NCBI RefSeq assembly: GCF_003014495.1
Contig: NZ_PYGC01000002.1
Location: 1 to 64,000 of the forward strand
DNA length: 64,000 bases
Reading direction: 5' to 3'
Origin: Prolixibacter denitrificans
GTDB taxonomy: Bacteria; Bacteroidota; Bacteroidia; Bacteroidales; Prolixibacteraceae
Below, piece by piece: positions 43,534 to 52,625 of this stretch; the first letter of the stretch is position 1; the number at the start of each line of letters is the position of its first letter. The position numbers and the translations under genes were made by a program. The notes under the pieces are model-generated. The model searched no databases, was not told where the DNA came from, and worked only from the letters and a program-made list of their open reading frames with translations.

Positions 43534-44973
43534 ATGACATTGATTGACGCAGTCGTTCTGATTATTTATTTCATTGTTGTTTTAGCTATTGGTATTTATC
43601 ACCACCGGAAGAATGAAAGTGAAGAAGATTATTACGTGGGCGGACGCCAAATGGGAAGCTTTCACATCGGTCTTTCGGTTGTTGCGACCGACGTAGGTGG
43701 AGGATTTTCCATCGGGCTTGGCGGACTGGGATTTGTGATGGGCCTTTCGGGAAGTTGGATGCTATTTACCGGCCTGATAGGTGCCTGGCTGAGTGCAGTC
43801 ATACTTATTCCGAAGATTTTCCAATCAGCCCGTGACCAAAATCTGCTTACTTTCCCTCAACTTTTAGGCACCCATTACGACAAGCGCGTTGCTTTTGTCG
43901 CCGGAATTATCTCAGCCATTGGCTACATTGGCTTTACCAGCTCACAGCTGCTGGCCGGTGCCAAACTTGCTACAGCAACATTCCCTGAAATTGATACCAA
44001 AATTGCCCTGATTGTGATGGGTGTGGTTGCTGTTGCTTACACCGGATTGGGTGGCTTGAAAGCGGTGATTTATACCGACAGTTTCCAGTGGGCCATCCTG
44101 ATGTTTGGACTGGTATTTATTGGTATTCCGCTGGGATTTATTGGCATAGGCGGAATGGATGGCATTTCAGCAGCTCTGCCTGACCATTTCTTCTCGCTAC
44201 AAAATATTTCCATCGCGAAAATTATCAATTGGAGTATTACTATTATTCCCATCTGGTTTATCGGGATGACGCTTTACCAGCGAATTTATGCCTGTAAGGA
44301 TGAGAAGACCGCCAAACGTGCCTGGTATATTGCCGGCTTGTTCGAATATCCATTGATGTCGTTCATGGGGGTTCTTCTGGGAATGTTCGCCCGCGTAGCC
44401 ACTACTCAGGGAATGTTTGCCGATGCTGGTTTCGCCGATGTCAATAGCATTGACCCTGAACTGGGGCTTCCATTGCTGTTGAAATATGTACTCCCAGCCG
44501 GTGTCATGGGACTCATGCTGTCCGCTTACTTTTCGGCTGTTATGTCTACCGCCGACAGTTGTTTGATGGCTGCCTCCGGAAACATTCTCACTGATATCTT
44601 CAGATTCAAAGGAAAATCGGGCCGTGGTAAGATGGTCATCCCTCAGATAGTGACCATTGTCGTAGGTGTGTTTGCCATTCTGCTGGCTTCCAGCATGCAA
44701 AATGTACTGCAACTGATGCTCTACTCCTACGCTTTCATGGTTTCGGGCTTGCTGATTCCTGTACTCGGAATTCTGTATTTCAAACGAAAAGATCCCGGAG
44801 CAGCTTTCTGGTCAATGGTTACCGGAGGAACATTGACAATTACGCTCACACTCATTAAAAAAGATTTACCATACGGTCTCGATCCCATCTTCTTTGGTAT
44901 CATTGCAGCTCTGTTGGTTTTCATTCTCATAAATCGAATCAAAACGCCCAGGCCTGCTTTCGCAAGAGATTAG
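43534..44973 (+). CDS. Sodium:solute symporter (SSS family)
   Basis: A 479-residue inner-membrane protein with about 12 to 13 helices. EEDYYVGGRQMGSFHIGLSVVATDVGGGF and MLSAYFSAVMSTADSCLMAASGN are SSS family motifs; the latter contains the sodium-site Ser/Thr region. The substrate could be a sugar, amino acid or organic acid; the sequence alone does not tell. It faces the GH26 gene across a bidirectional terminator and is not part of the mannan operon. Confidence 0.88.
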   Translation: MTLIDAVVLIIYFIVVLAIGIYHHRKNESEEDYYVGGRQMGSFHIGLSVVATDVGGGFSIGLGGLGFVMGLSGSWMLFTGLIGAWLSAVILIPKIFQSARDQNLLTFPQLLGTHYDKRVAFVAGIISAIGYIGFTSSQLLAGAKLATATFPEIDTKIALIVMGVVAVAYTGLGGLKAVIYTDSFQWAILMFGLVFIGIPLGFIGIGGMDGISAALPDHFFSLQNISIAKIINWSITIIPIWFIGMTLYQRIYACKDEKTAKRAWYIAGLFEYPLMSFMGVLLGMFARVATTQGMFADAGFADVNSIDPELGLPLLLKYVLPAGVMGLMLSAYFSAVMSTADSCLMAASGNILTDIFRFKGKSGRGKMVIPQIVTIVVGVFAILLASSMQNVLQLMLYSYAFMVSGLLIPVLGILYFKRKDPGAAFWSMVTGGTLTITLTLIKKDLPYGLDPIFFGIIAALLVFILINRIKTPRPAFARD

Positions 44974-44984
44974 CTATAGAAACG

Positions 44985-45017
44985 AAAAGGGTGACCCACA
45001 AACAGGTCACCCTTTTT
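44985..45017. terminator. Bidirectional terminator
   Basis: AAAGGGTGACC (44986-44996) and GGTCACCCTTT (45005-45015) form an 11-bp stem with T-runs on both strands. It serves the symporter and the convergent mannan operon. Confidence 0.9.
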
Positions 45018-45050
45018 CAAAATTACAAACCTATGTAAAAGAATATGAAC

Positions 45051-46196
45051 TTATTCTTGATCCTTCTGATATAACTCCACCCCACTTATATCCTGTTGAA
45101 AAAGCGTGCGAGGCAAACGACAAAATTCCGCAAAATCATCAGCACTCTGTTGTCCCTCAAACGGCGCAAAATATTGCTCTTTCATATTCCAGGCATTCCG
45201 CCAGACCAATACATATGATATCGGTTTTTTTTCGATGGTTGGCCATAACGTCTTCGTCCACCAGGTTGAATCAGGTATTCCGCCAAATCCGGTTTCTGTT
45301 AGGGCGATTAACTTGTGATGAGCTTCACCGGCTTTCACCAGCACATTCAGGCAAGAGCTCAATGTTTTCATGTATTGTTCGCGGCCATTGTCGCCGTTCC
45401 GTTCGTAAGTGTCAAAGCCCATCACATCAATTACGTCATCTCCCGGATAGCGTTCGAGATATTGTGCAACCGTAGAAAATTCGCTTCCGGCAGAATATGC
45501 GTACAGTAAGTTGTGAACACCCATCTTTTCCAAAAAGCTTTGTGTGTATTTCCACAGGGCGACATATTGGTCGGTGGTGCAAAGTTTCTGTCCCCACCAG
45601 AACCAGCTGCCGGTATGTTCGTGGAACGGCCGGAAAATAACCGGGATGGGTTGTCCGTCGTCGTCTTTCAGGCTCAGGAAGAAATTTCCCAGTCGTGTCA
45701 GCCAGGTATTGAACAACTCGTGTTTTTCTCCTCCCGGAAGAATGCTTTTTACCACCTGATTCGATGAAACATCCCAGGCACTGCCTCCAGTCAGCGGGTT
45801 GTCCGCATGCCAGCTGATAGTATTCACTCCTCCCCGCCTATATGCTACTTTGATGAGTTGCCGGATTTTGTCAAAATGTACCGAGTCGAGGCTCATCTCG
45901 TTTCCCAGTTCAATATGACCCAATTCCCAGCCATATACAGCCGGATAATCGCCACAAACCTCTTTTACATCCGAGCGACCATCTTCGTATTTCCAATCGT
46001 GGCCGTACAGCAAATCATCCTGATGACCAAACATGATACCTTTGGAAGTGAGTTTTTTCAGATTGACCAGTAAATTTTGTGTTTCAGGTGTCGTCTGTGG
46101 ATCGGCCGTGATTCCATTTCCCTCCGTGCCTTTTTCCTGGCACGAAGTGACCAGAAAGACTGAAAAAAGGAACAATAGCGTTAGTTTTTGTTTCAT
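45051..46196 (-). CDS. GH26 endo-beta-mannanase (mannobiose-forming type), lipoprotein
   Basis: A 381-residue enzyme with lipobox FLVTSC (Cys19). The acid/base Glu193 is in RPFHEHTGSWFWWG and the nucleophile Glu301 in ALTETGFGG, both GH26 hallmarks. GHQDDLLYG near the N-terminus is also typical. It cuts beta-1,4-mannan, and relatives of this type in Bacteroides release mannobiose. Envelope location is inferred from the lipobox. It is the last gene of the mannan operon, 23 bases behind the epimerase, which suits conversion of its product. Confidence 0.93.
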   Translation of the reverse strand: MKQKLTLLFLFSVFLVTSCQEKGTEGNGITADPQTTPETQNLLVNLKKLTSKGIMFGHQDDLLYGHDWKYEDGRSDVKEVCGDYPAVYGWELGHIELGNEMSLDSVHFDKIRQLIKVAYRRGGVNTISWHADNPLTGGSAWDVSSNQVVKSILPGGEKHELFNTWLTRLGNFFLSLKDDDGQPIPVIFRPFHEHTGSWFWWGQKLCTTDQYVALWKYTQSFLEKMGVHNLLYAYSAGSEFSTVAQYLERYPGDDVIDVMGFDTYERNGDNGREQYMKTLSSCLNVLVKAGEAHHKLIALTETGFGGIPDSTWWTKTLWPTIEKKPISYVLVWRNAWNMKEQYFAPFEGQQSADDFAEFCRLPRTLFQQDISGVELYQKDQE

Positions 46197-46219
46197 GGTT
46201 TGTATTTAAATAGGTTGAT

Positions 46220-47410
46220 TCACCTCAGTATGCGCTCGATTTCCAAACAGGCCCGGGAATTGTGATAAGGGCATTTCCAGAAACCCGCTTTTTCATCGGT
46301 CAGGTCGGGATTGCCATACCGATCGACCTTCCAGAACCATTCGCCTTTCCGGTGATCAATGATGAACTCCTTAATGAATGTCCATATTCTCAGCGCCTTT
46401 CCGAGATATCGATCATCGCCGCTCATCCGGTAGGCATAAACCAATCCAACCATCGCTTCAGCCTGTGGCCACCAATGGCGATCGGTATCGAGATGGCCGG
46501 TTTCCGCGTCCAGCTCATTCATCACGCCACCGGCACTGTCCACTCCTTCCTTCAGAAATGTGTCCACCATGCCCAGTAACATCGGCTTCAGTTCCTCCAA
46601 CAACGCTTCCTCGCCCAGCACTTCGGCTGCTTCATATATCAACCAGGAGGTTTCAATATCGTGACCGTAGGAGATGACCGAACTTCTTACCTCCCACTTT
46701 TCGTCGAAGAACAGCTTCAAATGATAATCATCGCCAACAAAATGCTCTTTCATCAACATGATGAGTTGCCGCAATGCAGCTTCCACTTCTTCCGTTCGGT
46801 GAATACGGCACAAGTTGGTGTACGCTTCCAGTAAATGGATGTGGGTATTCATGCCCTTTTTCTCGTTGGCATCTTTTTCGCTCAGGCGCAAATCGTCCAG
46901 CTCACTCCAGTCTTCGGCGAAAGCCTCAATGTATCCCCCGTTTTCGTGGTCAGCCGCCTTTTCTTCCAGCAAATCGAAAAGCTCCAGAATCCAGTCAAGT
47001 ACTGTCGGATCCGATGTGAGCCTATAATATTCGGACAATGCATACACGGCAAATGCCTGGGCGTAAATCTGCTTCCGCGGATTCAGCGGCTTCCCCAAAT
47101 AATCGAGTTCCCAATACACTCCGCCATATCGCTTGTCGCGGAAATGACTTTCCAGGTATTGATACGCCCGGTCGGCCATCGCCTTTTTATTTTCTGAAAA
47201 GGTTTGTGAACAGGCCGCCGAGAAAGTCCACAAAATCCTGGCATTCAGAATAACACCTTTGGGCGCTTCCTCTACTGGCCGGTTTTGTCCATCTACCTGA
47301 CCGTAGAAACCACCGTGCTTTTCGTCAGGCATGTAAGTTTGCCAGTAGCTCAGGATATCTTTCAGCTCCCGGCTCAATTCTCCCAAATATGTTTCGACAG
47401 AAATAGGCAT
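46220..47410 (-). CDS. Mannobiose/cellobiose 2-epimerase (AGE family)
   Basis: A 396-residue (alpha/alpha)6-barrel enzyme, cytoplasmic. Catalytic histidines of the family are visible as His250 (SYGHDIETSWL) and His383 (WKCPYHNSR). MNTHIHLLEAYTNL and HWWPQAEAMVG are diagnostic of the 2-epimerase branch. Next to GH26 and GH130 its likely reaction is beta-1,4-mannobiose to mannosyl-glucose. Its ATG overlaps the phosphorylase stop by one base (TGATG), which implies translational coupling. Confidence 0.92.
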   Translation of the reverse strand: MPISVETYLGELSRELKDILSYWQTYMPDEKHGGFYGQVDGQNRPVEEAPKGVILNARILWTFSAACSQTFSENKKAMADRAYQYLESHFRDKRYGGVYWELDYLGKPLNPRKQIYAQAFAVYALSEYYRLTSDPTVLDWILELFDLLEEKAADHENGGYIEAFAEDWSELDDLRLSEKDANEKKGMNTHIHLLEAYTNLCRIHRTEEVEAALRQLIMLMKEHFVGDDYHLKLFFDEKWEVRSSVISYGHDIETSWLIYEAAEVLGEEALLEELKPMLLGMVDTFLKEGVDSAGGVMNELDAETGHLDTDRHWWPQAEAMVGLVYAYRMSGDDRYLGKALRIWTFIKEFIIDHRKGEWFWKVDRYGNPDLTDEKAGFWKCPYHNSRACLEIERILR

Positions 47411-48585
47411 CAGTACAAGCCTTTATTGGAATCGATGAGTGCGTTGATGTTTTCGACCGAGTGATGGGATACCAGTCGATCTTCCGGTGTATTCATCACA
47501 TAATCAACCAATTTATCAATAGTAGTTGTAGCTACATGCATTCGTGTATCGGATGATGCGTAGTAGATAAACACCGTCCCGTCGTCATCAGCAATCCAGC
47601 CGTTGGCAAACAGCACATTCGAAACATCACCGATGCGTTCATCTTCTTCGGGCGCCATAAAATAACCTCCCGGAAGATGGATTACTTTCGTCAAATCGTG
47701 CAAATCGGTCATGAAGAGGTACAGGACATAGCGCAAGCCGGCGGCGGTATTTCGTACTCCGTGAGCCAACTGCAACCAGCCTTTTTCGGTTTTGATCGGT
47801 GCCGGACCAAGTCCGTTTTTCAACTCGTAAACCGTGTGATAGGCTTTCTGGTGAATGATGGTTTCGTTTTGAACCACCGGATTTTTCATGTCATCGATGT
47901 AACCGAAACCAATTCCTCCGCCGCTTCCCACATCGATGAAACCGTCCTGCGGTCGGGTGTAGACCGCGTATTTCCCATTGACAAATTCGGGATGCAACAC
48001 GACGTTCCTTTGTTGACCTGTATTGGAAATCAGGTCGGGCAGGCGTTCCCAGTTGATGAGGTCTTTGCTGCGCACGATTCCGGCATTGGCAACCGCAGCG
48101 CTGGTATCCCCTTCGGGTGCGCTGGGATCTTTCCGCTCCGTGCAGTAGATGCCGTAAATCCAGCCATCTTCGTGAGCCACCAGGCGCATATCATAAACAT
48201 TAATATCGGGATCTTCCAGCTGTGGAATGGAAATGGGCCGTTCCCAAAAACGGAAATTGTCCACGCCATTCGGGCTTTCCGCTACCGCGAAATAAGATTT
48301 TCGGTCCCAGCCTTCCACCCGGGCAACCAACAAGTATTTGCCGTTGAACTTCAGGGCACCGGCATTAAAGGTGGCATTCACCCCTATACGCTCCAATAGA
48401 TACGGATTGCGTTCGGGCGATAAATCGAAACGCCAATGCAACGGAGCATGTGCTCCCGTCAAAACCGGGTAACGGTACCGTTCGAAAATGCCGTTGACAG
48501 AGAATTCGGCTATATTCTTCCGGGTCAGCAGTTCCTCGTGCTTCTCCTTCAGTTGGGTTAATCTGTTTTCGAAATACTGAGTCAT
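47410..48585 (-). CDS. 4-O-beta-D-mannosyl-D-glucose phosphorylase (GH130)
   Basis: A 391-residue cytoplasmic enzyme with the GH130 five-bladed propeller. It phosphorolyses mannosyl-glucose to mannose 1-phosphate and glucose. The [13 protein letters not shown] segment holds the catalytic aspartate region (Asp near 132). [13 protein letters not shown] and [18 protein letters not shown] are typical of the MGP subfamily. The length matches the characterised Bacteroides fragilis enzyme (about 390). It is followed by the epimerase with a one-base overlap. Confidence 0.93.
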   Translation of the reverse strand: MTQYFENRLTQLKEKHEELLTRKNIAEFSVNGIFERYRYPVLTGAHAPLHWRFDLSPERNPYLLERIGVNATFNAGALKFNGKYLLVARVEGWDRKSYFAVAESPNGVDNFRFWERPISIPQLEDPDINVYDMRLVAHEDGWIYGIYCTERKDPSAPEGDTSAAVANAGIVRSKDLINWERLPDLISNTGQQRNVVLHPEFVNGKYAVYTRPQDGFIDVGSGGGIGFGYIDDMKNPVVQNETIIHQKAYHTVYELKNGLGPAPIKTEKGWLQLAHGVRNTAAGLRYVLYLFMTDLHDLTKVIHLPGGYFMAPEEDERIGDVSNVLFANGWIADDDGTVFIYYASSDTRMHVATTTIDKLVDYVMNTPEDRLVSHHSVENINALIDSNKGLY

Positions 48586-48628
48586 CTTTCGTTTGATGTA
48601 ATTTGCTATTAGGTTATTTCACAATCAA

Positions 48629-50470
48629 CTATTTCATCTGCGCTTCCTCTTCTACCAGCTTGTCCCACCAGGTTTTCTTCATGATAATGGCAATCACCGC
48701 CACGATGGCCAGTGAAATTCCCAGTGCCAGATTTTTCTTCAATACCAAATAGATAGGAGCCAGCACCAGTCCGGTTTGCGCAATGATACCAAGCACCACA
48801 TTGAACATGTCGCGATAGAAATTTTTATTCTTGCGGAAGCCCGGATCGTCTGCCATGACCAGCTCATGAACCGGTTTCCAGAATCCCCACGGACGGACAC
48901 TTTTGTAAAAGCTTTTCAACGTCTCTTCGTCGGTGGGCGGCGCCATATAAGTTCCGATAATACTTCCGGCTACTGATATGATGAGAATGAGCGGGAAGTA
49001 ATAGAGATCGAGGGTTTCGGTGAAGATGTACGGGAAGACCAGCGCGGGAACCATGCCGGCCACCATGCCCCAAAAGAAACCGTGTCCATTGAAACGCCAC
49101 CAGTACCATTTCAGCACGTTGGAAGCCACGTAACTTCCGTACAACGCCGATACAATCCATTGCAAAATCGAGTTAACATCGGTGGCGAAAATTCCGAAGA
49201 AGATACTGACAATCACCACCAGCACTCCTGTTGTATATGTCGTTACATTAATTTGTCTTCGGGATGCTTTTGGATTCAGGTATTTCAGGTAAATATCGTT
49301 GACAATGTATGCTTGTGCTGCATTCAAAGTTCCCGCAAAAGTCGACATGAAAGCTGCCAACAATCCGGCCAGCAACAGTCCGGTAAATCCTACCGGAACA
49401 AATTGATTGATAGCCGACGGAAGAATTTGTTCAAAGTCGATGTGACCGGCCACAACCAAATTTAATTTGTTATAGTAAAGAAGAGCCAGCACAGCAAACC
49501 CGGCAATCATCAGGTAACGAACCGGCATCAAAACCACACTGACAAAACCACTCATCATGGCTGCTTCCTTTGGCGACTTAGTAGAAAGTATCTTCTGTAA
49601 ATCGTAGTTCGGGGCAGGTCCGGCCAAACTGACCAGCACACCTTTGAACAACATCATGGAAAAGAAGATGCTGAAAAGTGAGTAGCCGTCCGAAGCAATT
49701 TTTTCATTCACCTCCGCGATGATATGCGACCAGTCCATGTGAAGCTTCCATCCAAAGAATGGGTTCATCCAGCCATCCGGCACATTCAGGGTACTGTTTC
49801 CCAACGCACTCATCGCTATGATGGCAATTACGATAGCCGAAACCGTCATGATAAGATATTGCAGCACATCGGCCCAGACGATTCCCGACATTCCGCCTAA
49901 AACCGAATAGAATACAGCAAAGAAGGTGAAGATGATTCCATAAATGTGCGGTACGTATTCAGCCGGAATATGAAAGGGAATGTAGGGTTGCACGACACTC
50001 CACGGGATGAATATCTGTACAAATTTCCCAAGCCCGATAAAACCATAGGCCAGGTAGCCCAAACAGGTAATCAATGCAAATACAACGACCACCGCATGCG
50101 ACATAGCTGCATCGCGGCCTTTCCCAAACCGGGTACCAATCCATTCGGCTCCGGTAGTCACATTCGAACGTCTTACCCAAACGGAAAGGAATACCATCAG
50201 GAAAATCTGGTTGAAAACCGGCCACAGCCAGGGAATCCAAACACTTTTCAGACCATAAACAAAGGTGATGGTCACCAGCCACATCGTTCCGGAGATATCG
50301 AACATCCCGGAAGCATTCGAGAGGCCCAGCATGTACCAGGGGAGGCGGTTTCCGCCAAGCAGATAAGCTGACTTGTCTTTTTGCGCACGCTTCCGCAGTA
50401 CCAGCCCGATAACCACGGTCAGCATCAGATATCCGAAAATGACGGATATATCAATAATTCCAAGCTTCAT
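48629..50470 (-). CDS. Sodium:solute symporter of the mannan operon
   Basis: A 613-residue SSS-type membrane protein with about 14 helices, longer than the usual 480-550. KSAYLLGGNRLPWYMLGLSNASGMFDISGTMW and LAAFMSTFAGTLNAAQAYIVNDIYLKYL are the family motifs. It is the first gene of the operon, 43 bases before the phosphorylase, so it most likely imports mannobiose or a short manno-oligosaccharide across the inner membrane. The substrate is inferred from context only. Confidence 0.88.
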   Translation of the reverse strand: MKLGIIDISVIFGYLMLTVVIGLVLRKRAQKDKSAYLLGGNRLPWYMLGLSNASGMFDISGTMWLVTITFVYGLKSVWIPWLWPVFNQIFLMVFLSVWVRRSNVTTGAEWIGTRFGKGRDAAMSHAVVVVFALITCLGYLAYGFIGLGKFVQIFIPWSVVQPYIPFHIPAEYVPHIYGIIFTFFAVFYSVLGGMSGIVWADVLQYLIMTVSAIVIAIIAMSALGNSTLNVPDGWMNPFFGWKLHMDWSHIIAEVNEKIASDGYSLFSIFFSMMLFKGVLVSLAGPAPNYDLQKILSTKSPKEAAMMSGFVSVVLMPVRYLMIAGFAVLALLYYNKLNLVVAGHIDFEQILPSAINQFVPVGFTGLLLAGLLAAFMSTFAGTLNAAQAYIVNDIYLKYLNPKASRRQINVTTYTTGVLVVIVSIFFGIFATDVNSILQWIVSALYGSYVASNVLKWYWWRFNGHGFFWGMVAGMVPALVFPYIFTETLDLYYFPLILIISVAGSIIGTYMAPPTDEETLKSFYKSVRPWGFWKPVHELVMADDPGFRKNKNFYRDMFNVVLGIIAQTGLVLAPIYLVLKKNLALGISLAIVAVIAIIMKKTWWDKLVEEEAQMK

Positions 50471-50540
50471 TTACAGGGTTTGAATCGTTAGTTTCTAAAA
50501 ATAGCTGGTTTGACCGGCTTGACCATTTCCTTTCCTAAAG

Positions 50541-50685
50541 CAAATACTATTTCGACTTCATCAAGCCAACAAATAGCATATACCAAAAGCCAAAACCAAA
50601 TAATCCGCTATCAACATTCTTGTTTTTATAAGAATATCGAGTCTCAAAAGTATTTGCTATACTTGCATTCTTCAAATACTATTTC
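50541..50685. promoter_or_regulatory. CAAATACT repeats in the mannan regulatory region
   Basis: CAAATACTATTTC occurs at 50541-50553 and again at 50673-50685. The reverse form AGTATTTG is at 50649-50656, and a near copy, CAAATAGC, is at 50570-50577. AAGTAT-TTGCT-ATACTT (50648-50664) is itself an inverted repeat. These are probable sites for the AraC regulator that starts at 50722. Confidence 0.5.
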
Positions 50686-50721
50686 ATCAAAATCCTATAC
50701 TTTTCTTAAACATACATTGCT

Positions 50722-51603
50722 ATGAATATGGAAACGGCCAATCCTCAACGCGAGATCACCCCACTAACTGAAGGAGATTGCCTGCTGGTTTTCGATCGAA
50801 AGAAGCTCAACTTCGACTTTCCGTTACATTTCCACCCGGAATACGAAATCAACTTCATTTACAATGCGGAAGATGCAGTGCGGGTTGTCGGCGAACACCG
50901 CGCACCTATCGGGAAATGGGAATTGGTATTGACCGGACCCAATCTGATGCACGTATGGGAACAGGGCGAATGTCACTCACCTGATATACACGAAATCACT
51001 ATCCAGTTTCACCGCGATCTGTTTCATCAAACTTTGCTCGACCGCAACATCATGAAACCGGTGAAAGACATGCTGGATCGATCGGTGCGCGGTATCGCCT
51101 TTTCCGAAGAAAAGATTCAAACGCTGCAGCCTCGCATCATGAACCTGGCACACAAAAGCGGCATCGACGCACTGATGGAGTTGGTTTCGTTGTTATTCGA
51201 CCTGGCCAATTCGCGCGGACAGCAAATACTATCTTCCGTCATGGCCAAAAACGACGATTTTTATAACAGTGGAAAAATCAAGAAAGTACACGACTTCGTT
51301 CAGCAACATTACGCCGAAAGAATCAAAGTAGAAGATGTGGCGCAGCTACTGAACATGACGGAAGTGTCATTCAGCCGGTTCATCAAGCAACGAACCGGAA
51401 AAACGTTTGTAGAATACCTGAATCACTACCGAATAAGCCTTGCCTCAAGGTGGTTAATCGAATCGAATATGAGTGTTTCGGAGATTGCCTACAAGTCTGG
51501 CTTCAATAACCTGGCTAACTTCAATCGATTCTTTAAGAAAATGGAAGGATGCACGCCTTCTGTCTTTCGTGAAAACTTCTCTGGAATAAAACGAGTGAAT
51601 TAA
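50722..51603 (+). CDS. AraC-family regulator of the mannan cluster
   Basis: A 293-residue regulator. The N-terminal cupin (about 20-130) has FPLHFHPEYEINFIYNAEDAVRVVG and the GPNLMHVW end of the sensor fold. The C-terminal double helix-turn-helix (about 190-290) has VEDVAQLLNMTEVSFSRFIKQRTGKTFVEYLNHYRISLASRWL and VSEIAYKSGFNNLANFNRFFKKMEGCTPS. It is divergent from the symporter-GH130-epimerase-GH26 operon, with CAAATACT repeats between. It most likely activates that operon with a mannan-derived sugar as the inducer. Confidence 0.92.
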   Translation: MNMETANPQREITPLTEGDCLLVFDRKKLNFDFPLHFHPEYEINFIYNAEDAVRVVGEHRAPIGKWELVLTGPNLMHVWEQGECHSPDIHEITIQFHRDLFHQTLLDRNIMKPVKDMLDRSVRGIAFSEEKIQTLQPRIMNLAHKSGIDALMELVSLLFDLANSRGQQILSSVMAKNDDFYNSGKIKKVHDFVQQHYAERIKVEDVAQLLNMTEVSFSRFIKQRTGKTFVEYLNHYRISLASRWLIESNMSVSEIAYKSGFNNLANFNRFFKKMEGCTPSVFRENFSGIKRVN

Positions 51604-51632
51604 TATACTGATGATTATGTGTTGTATATTAA
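51600..51632. terminator. AT-rich hairpin between convergent genes
   Basis: TTAATATAC (51600-51608) and GTATATTAA (51624-51632) form a perfect 9-bp stem between the AraC gene and mnhG. The stem is AT-only apart from one pair, so it would be weak. Confidence 0.35.
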
Positions 51633-51641
51633 AGTATAAGA

Positions 51642-52001
51642 TTAAATTTTATTTTTATCATTCTTTTCATCATAATTAATTCGATTTTCCAGTTCGTCGG
51701 TGGTTGTTTTCTCCCATTTTGGCACCTTTAACAGGTGCGCAATCCGACCAATCATGTGTGAAGCAATCGGAGCCGTCAGGAAAATGAAAAGAATGACCAG
51801 CACCGCTTCGGTAATCACATAGGCAACGGGAAAATAAATGGAAACCGCCACCAACATCAACAAAGCACCAAACGACGACGCTTTGGTCGCGGAGTGCATA
51901 CGGATATACAAATCGGGAAAACGCAAAACTCCGATGGCCGCCAACAACATGAAGAAGGCACCTAAAACCAGCAATACGGCCGAAATCCATTCACTTATCA
52001 T
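51642..52001 (-). CDS. mnhG: Na+/H+ antiporter subunit G (Mrp/Mnh)
   Basis: A 119-residue subunit with three hydrophobic helices (WISAVLLVLGAFFMLLAAIGVLRFPDLYIRMHSATKASSFG is the family signature). It belongs to the seven-subunit Mrp complex in the inner membrane that expels Na+ in exchange for H+. It is the last gene of the operon and overlaps mnhF by 11 bases. It ends with a charged tail. Confidence 0.92.
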   Translation of the reverse strand: MISEWISAVLLVLGAFFMLLAAIGVLRFPDLYIRMHSATKASSFGALLMLVAVSIYFPVAYVITEAVLVILFIFLTAPIASHMIGRIAHLLKVPKWEKTTTDELENRINYDEKNDKNKI

Positions 52002-52284
52002 GGTATCGTTTCTTTAGATAGATGGCAAAAGCCACGGTTCCCATAAATGTGATGAGCGCAATCATCACGGCTACATTCAGATACACTTTTTCTCCGCTTA
52101 AAAAGGTAATGGCCAGCGTAATGCCAATCACAAGAGAAGCAATTAAGTCCAGCACCACAACCCTGTCTGGCAAACTGGGGCCTTTCACCAATCGCCAAAA
52201 AGCCAAAAAGAAAGCCAAAAGCAACATGCCCATGGCAATGTTGGCCGCACTGGTAATAATGGTCGAAAGCAACATCATGACCAC
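51991..52284 (-). CDS. mnhF: Na+/H+ antiporter subunit F (Mrp/Mnh)
   Basis: A 97-residue three-helix subunit with RLVKGPSLPDRVVVLDLIASLVIG, the MnhF signature. It overlaps mnhE by 10 bases and mnhG by 11, so the three are translationally coupled. Length is normal. Confidence 0.92.
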   Translation of the reverse strand: MVMMLLSTIITSAANIAMGMLLLAFFLAFWRLVKGPSLPDRVVVLDLIASLVIGITLAITFLSGEKVYLNVAVMIALITFMGTVAFAIYLKKRYHDK

Positions 52285-52613
52285 ACCTCCTTTACTCTTC
52301 TTTCCAGGCCCGATTTGACTTCTTCCCGGTAGGCATCGGCATCTTCGAGATATAAAACATGCACATACAACCTTTTCTTATCCTCCGATACATCAAGACT
52401 TAAGCTGCCGGGAGTCATAGTAATTAGATTCACCAATGTCATGATCTCGTAATCACTCTTGATATCGAGAGGAATTTCCACTATGCCCGGCTTCATGTGG
52501 TGTGTCGGCGTTAAAATATCATACGCCAGAACCAGGTTGGCCTTGATCAATTCCCAGAGATAGAACCCTGCGAACGCGATGATCTGAACTATTTTCACCA
52601 AGATATACCTCAT
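52275..52613 (-). CDS. mnhE: Na+/H+ antiporter subunit E (Mrp/Mnh)
   Basis: A 112-residue subunit. LWELIKANLVLAYDILTP and the NLITMTPGSLSLDVSEDKKRLYVHVL segment are typical of MnhE. It is shorter than the common 150-170-residue form because only one of the usual N-terminal helices remains. That short form is common among group 2 Mrp operons. Confidence 0.9.
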   Translation of the reverse strand: MRYILVKIVQIIAFAGFYLWELIKANLVLAYDILTPTHHMKPGIVEIPLDIKSDYEIMTLVNLITMTPGSLSLDVSEDKKRLYVHVLYLEDADAYREEVKSGLERRVKEVWS

Positions 52614-52625
52614 AGCTTTCCGGTA

